From Vulcanimicrobiota bacterium (GTDB lineage Bacteria > Pseudomonadota > Gammaproteobacteria > Xanthomonadales > Rhodanobacteraceae): a stretch of DNA of 64,000 bases. The stretch is taken from NCBI GenBank assembly GCA_903970555.1, contig CAJCJD010000148.1, positions 1 to 64,000 of the forward strand. Direction: 5' to 3'. Shown in pieces: positions 62,126-64,000 of this stretch. Numbering within the stretch: position 1 is the stretch's first letter; the number at the start of each line of letters is the position of its first letter. The position numbers and the translations under genes were made by a program. The notes below the pieces were generated by a model. That model worked only from the letters and a program-made list of their open reading frames with translations, had not been told where the DNA came from and did not search any database.

Positions 62126-62949
62126 TCGCCGCTGCGCAGCAGTTCGTTGATGCCGGTTTTGCTGCGTGTCTTCTCGTCCACCTGCTTGACGATGATCGCC
62201 GCATACAGGCTATGGCTACCGTCCTTCGCCGGCAGGTTGCCGGCCACGACCACGCTGCCCGCGGGTACGCGGCCATAACTGATTTCGCCGGTAGCACGGT
62301 TGTAGATGCGTGTGGATTGGCCCAGGAACACACCCATGCCGATCACGCTACCGCGCTCCACCACCACGCCTTCCACCACTTCCGAACGCGCGCCGATAAA
62401 GCAGTTGTCTTCGATGATTGTGGGGTTGGCCTGCAACGGCTCCAGCACGCCGCCGATGCCGACGCCGCCGGACAGATGCACGCCTGCTCCGATTTGCGCG
62501 CAAGAGCCTACCGTCGCCCAGGTATCCACCATCGTTCCGGCACCGACATATGCGCCGATGTTCACGTAGCTAGGCATCAGCACGGCGTCTTTGGCCACAT
62601 GCGCGCCACGGCGCACGAGGGCGCCGGGTACCACGCGCGCGCCGAGGTTTTGCAGTTCACTATGGTTACCGTGCGCAAAGCGCAGCGGCACCTTATCGAA
62701 CGCCAGCGCCGAGCCGCCATCCACCACGCTATTAGTGTTGATACGGAAATACAGCAGCACGGCTTTCTTCAGCCATTGATTGACCGTCCATCCACCTTTG
62801 CCATCCGGCTCGGCGACGCGTTGCTCACCCGATTCGAGCAGATCCATAACCTGGCCAAGCGCCGGGCGCAGATGGGTTTCGATCTCGCTCTGGTGGAGGT
62901 CGGCACGACGCTCGAAGGCGTCATTGATCAGGCTTTCGATGGACTGCAT
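62122..62949 (-). CDS. dapD: Tetrahydrodipicolinate N-succinyltransferase DapD
   Basis: 275 aa, same length as E. coli DapD (274). The left-handed beta-helix repeats are clear in the middle ([42 protein letters not shown] in pieces) and [23 protein letters not shown] is the later part. It adds succinyl from succinyl-CoA to tetrahydrodipicolinate, the step before DapE in lysine and peptidoglycan synthesis. The start at 62949 matches [15 protein letters not shown]. Confidence 0.96.
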   Translation of the reverse strand: MQSIESLINDAFERRADLHQSEIETHLRPALGQVMDLLESGEQRVAEPDGKGGWTVNQWLKKAVLLYFRINTNSVVDGGSALAFDKVPLRFAHGNHSELQNLGARVVPGALVRRGAHVAKDAVLMPSYVNIGAYVGAGTMVDTWATVGSCAQIGAGVHLSGGVGIGGVLEPLQANPTIIEDNCFIGARSEVVEGVVVERGSVIGMGVFLGQSTRIYNRATGEISYGRVPAGSVVVAGNLPAKDGSHSLYAAIIVKQVDEKTRSKTGINELLRSGE

Positions 62950-63030
62950 GCGGAAGGACTCGTATTCGGATCGATAGGGAAGGTTACATCCACACATCGC
63001 GTAACGACGTGTATATGGCGTTGCCGGCGC

Positions 63031-63549
63031 TTAGATCAGTGCAAACACGATAGGCAGCACCACGCCGGCAAGCAAGATAACGGTCACCAGCATAGGTCTG
63101 CGTGTGTAGCGATAGGCCATGTACAGACCGATTAAAGTCGACACGAACAGCCCCAGCGCAACGAACGCGAAGAAAACTTTCAACGGCAACGGATTCTTCG
63201 GCTCGCCACGCGGAGCCTCGGGCTTGATCTGCATCGGCGCTACGGGAGTGGCTGTTGCGCCAGAGGCCGAATCTGTCGGAGCCCCCGGAGGATTGGCAGC
63301 CGGATGACTGTCGGCGTCCATCGGTTTGGGCTTGTGGGGCGGGACAAACGTCGTCTGTTTCTTGTGCACCTGAGCCAGCGTCACCAGCCATGCCGGCGGC
63401 TTGTAATCGCTGCCACGGGTGGTTTCATGCAGGCTGAATACCTGCAAGCCGCCGGTCAGCGCGAAGAACAACAGCGCAGGAGCGATGAAAACGCCGACGT
63501 ACAGATGGATCTGGCGTACCAGCTTGAGAAATTGATGAGATGCGGACAT
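63031..63549 (-). CDS. PepSY-associated membrane protein
   Basis: 172 aa. A first membrane helix (LVRQIHLYVGVFIAPALLFFALTGG in pieces, about 10-35) with the PepSY_TM start 'RQ+H+Y.G....P.L+F.ALTG' is followed by a Pro/Ala-rich periplasmic linker (about 75-120). Two further helices close it (about 124-143 and 151-170). Related proteins take part in iron or haem handling or respiration in some bacteria, but this one has no neighbour that points to a role. Confidence 0.75.
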   Translation of the reverse strand: MSASHQFLKLVRQIHLYVGVFIAPALLFFALTGGLQVFSLHETTRGSDYKPPAWLVTLAQVHKKQTTFVPPHKPKPMDADSHPAANPPGAPTDSASGATATPVAPMQIKPEAPRGEPKNPLPLKVFFAFVALGLFVSTLIGLYMAYRYTRRPMLVTVILLAGVVLPIVFALI

Positions 63550-63631
63550 GGATAGGCAGCCTTGTTGGCAAAATCAACCAAACGGGGGAAAGAGATTCGC
63601 GATGACAGGTCGAAGAACGACCCGGCGGCAA

Positions 63632-64000
63632 TCATCCCTTGGTTGGTCCGATCCGCTCGGCTAAAGCCTGCCACAGACGCTGCTGCTGTGTCTCGCTCAA
63701 CGGAGCATTGCTGCGGTCGGTGAGCTGGAAAAAGTCCTCCACGCGCTCGCCGAAGGTGGCGATGCGGGCGTCGTGCACGCGCACCCCGCACGCCATCATA
63801 ACTTGCGTTACGGCGGCCAGCAGGCCAGGACGGTCGCTGCATACCAGGGCCATCTGGGTGCGGCCGTTGGCTTGCTTGAAGTCGATGCGCGGCACCATCT
63901 GAAAATGTTTCAGATGCCGCGACATGCTGCGCCGTGGCGGCATGATCGGTGCCGATTGCGCCAGCGCGCGCTGTAGGCGCTGATGCAGCTCGTCGGCACG
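63632..64000 (-). CDS. glnD: Bifunctional uridylyltransferase GlnD (C-terminal part)
   Basis: Runs off the right edge; only the last 122 codons are present. The segment LVCSDRPGLLAAVTQVMMACGVRVHDARIATFGERVEDFF (in pieces) is the second C-terminal ACT domain of GlnD, which binds glutamine. It is preceded by VPRIDFKQANGRTQM. GlnD adds and removes UMP on PII proteins according to glutamine level, controlling nitrogen assimilation. The catalytic domains are outside the window. Confidence 0.9.
   Translation of the reverse strand, partial: RADELHQRLQRALAQSAPIMPPRRSMSRHLKHFQMVPRIDFKQANGRTQMALVCSDRPGLLAAVTQVMMACGVRVHDARIATFGERVEDFFQLTDRSNAPLSETQQQRLWQALAERIGPTKG

Noticed and set aside
1-64000. tRNA, rRNA, CRISPR, insertion sequences, prophage
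   Set aside because: The gaps are short and no cloverleaf, repeat-spacer, transposase or terminal inverted repeat pattern was seen.

Overview
The window is a 64 kb piece of a GC-rich gammaproteobacterial chromosome. The gene mix suggests the Xanthomonadales/Lysobacterales, most likely a Dyella/Luteibacter/Rhodanobacter-type Rhodanobacteraceae. That placement is inferred from combinations such as a DUF6491 secreted protein, a 'pathogenicity-like' 132-aa protein next to bpt and tesB, two-gene ergothioneine synthesis, and a dapD...dapE block beside glnD. No rRNA, tRNA, CRISPR array, transposase, phage gene or plasmid gene was found. Coding density is very high; no gap between genes reaches 300 bases (the longest, about 250, precedes the acyl carrier protein gene at 54509), and genes are often joined by 1-4 base overlaps (ATGA, GTGA, TTGA).

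Layout. 1-6.5 kb: accessory redox and regulatory genes (SDR, LysR, nitronate monooxygenase, DUF899, an HTH regulator, a beta-propeller). 6.5-14.1 kb: periplasmic cyclophilin, AsmA protein, DMT exporter, rlmJ, Slp lipoprotein, CDF transporter, acetyltransferase. 14.2-20 kb: mfd convergent with an egtB-egtD ergothioneine operon. 20-31 kb: DUF6491 and Gly/Tyr-rich secreted proteins, rlmKL with a small hydrolase, an amidase, tesB, bpt, an FMN glutamate-synthase-like protein, purT and a transglutaminase-like protein. 31-34.3 kb: a copper/oxidase-assembly group (SCO, PCuAC, CtaG) with a DUF423 gene and a phosphoesterase. 34.3-41.7 kb: a GldA/F/G-like ABC system, an SRPBCC/GyrI-like membrane protein and a NarL-type two-component system. 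41.9-44.5 kb: a GNAT gene coupled to minC-minD-minE. 44.5-46.2 kb: an HEXXH protein and a GT9 glycosyltransferase. 46.2-49.1 kb: a fluoride riboswitch followed by crcB-DUF190-cfa-TraB/GumN. 49.1-59.8 kb: a lipoprotein, parC, an esterase, a coupled pair of small DMT transporters, an ACP/ketosynthase pair, a Nudix hydrolase, a phosphodiester-glycosidase-family protein and a penicillin acylase. 59.8-64 kb (minus strand): glnD (partial), a PepSY-type membrane protein, dapD, a CREST/ceramidase-like membrane hydrolase, a Spx/ArsC-like protein and dapE.

The most informative non-routine features are three. The first is a complete crcB-type fluoride riboswitch with an extra 8-bp hairpin, whose operon runs on into cyclopropane fatty acid synthase and a TraB/GumN protein. 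The second is a CREST-superfamily membrane protein carrying all the alkaline-ceramidase signature residues, translationally coupled to lysine/peptidoglycan precursor genes. The third is an esterase, two-subunit DMT transporter, ACP and ketosynthase neighbourhood that may make or move an unknown acyl product. All assignments come from reading motifs and neighbourhoods; no database search was run.
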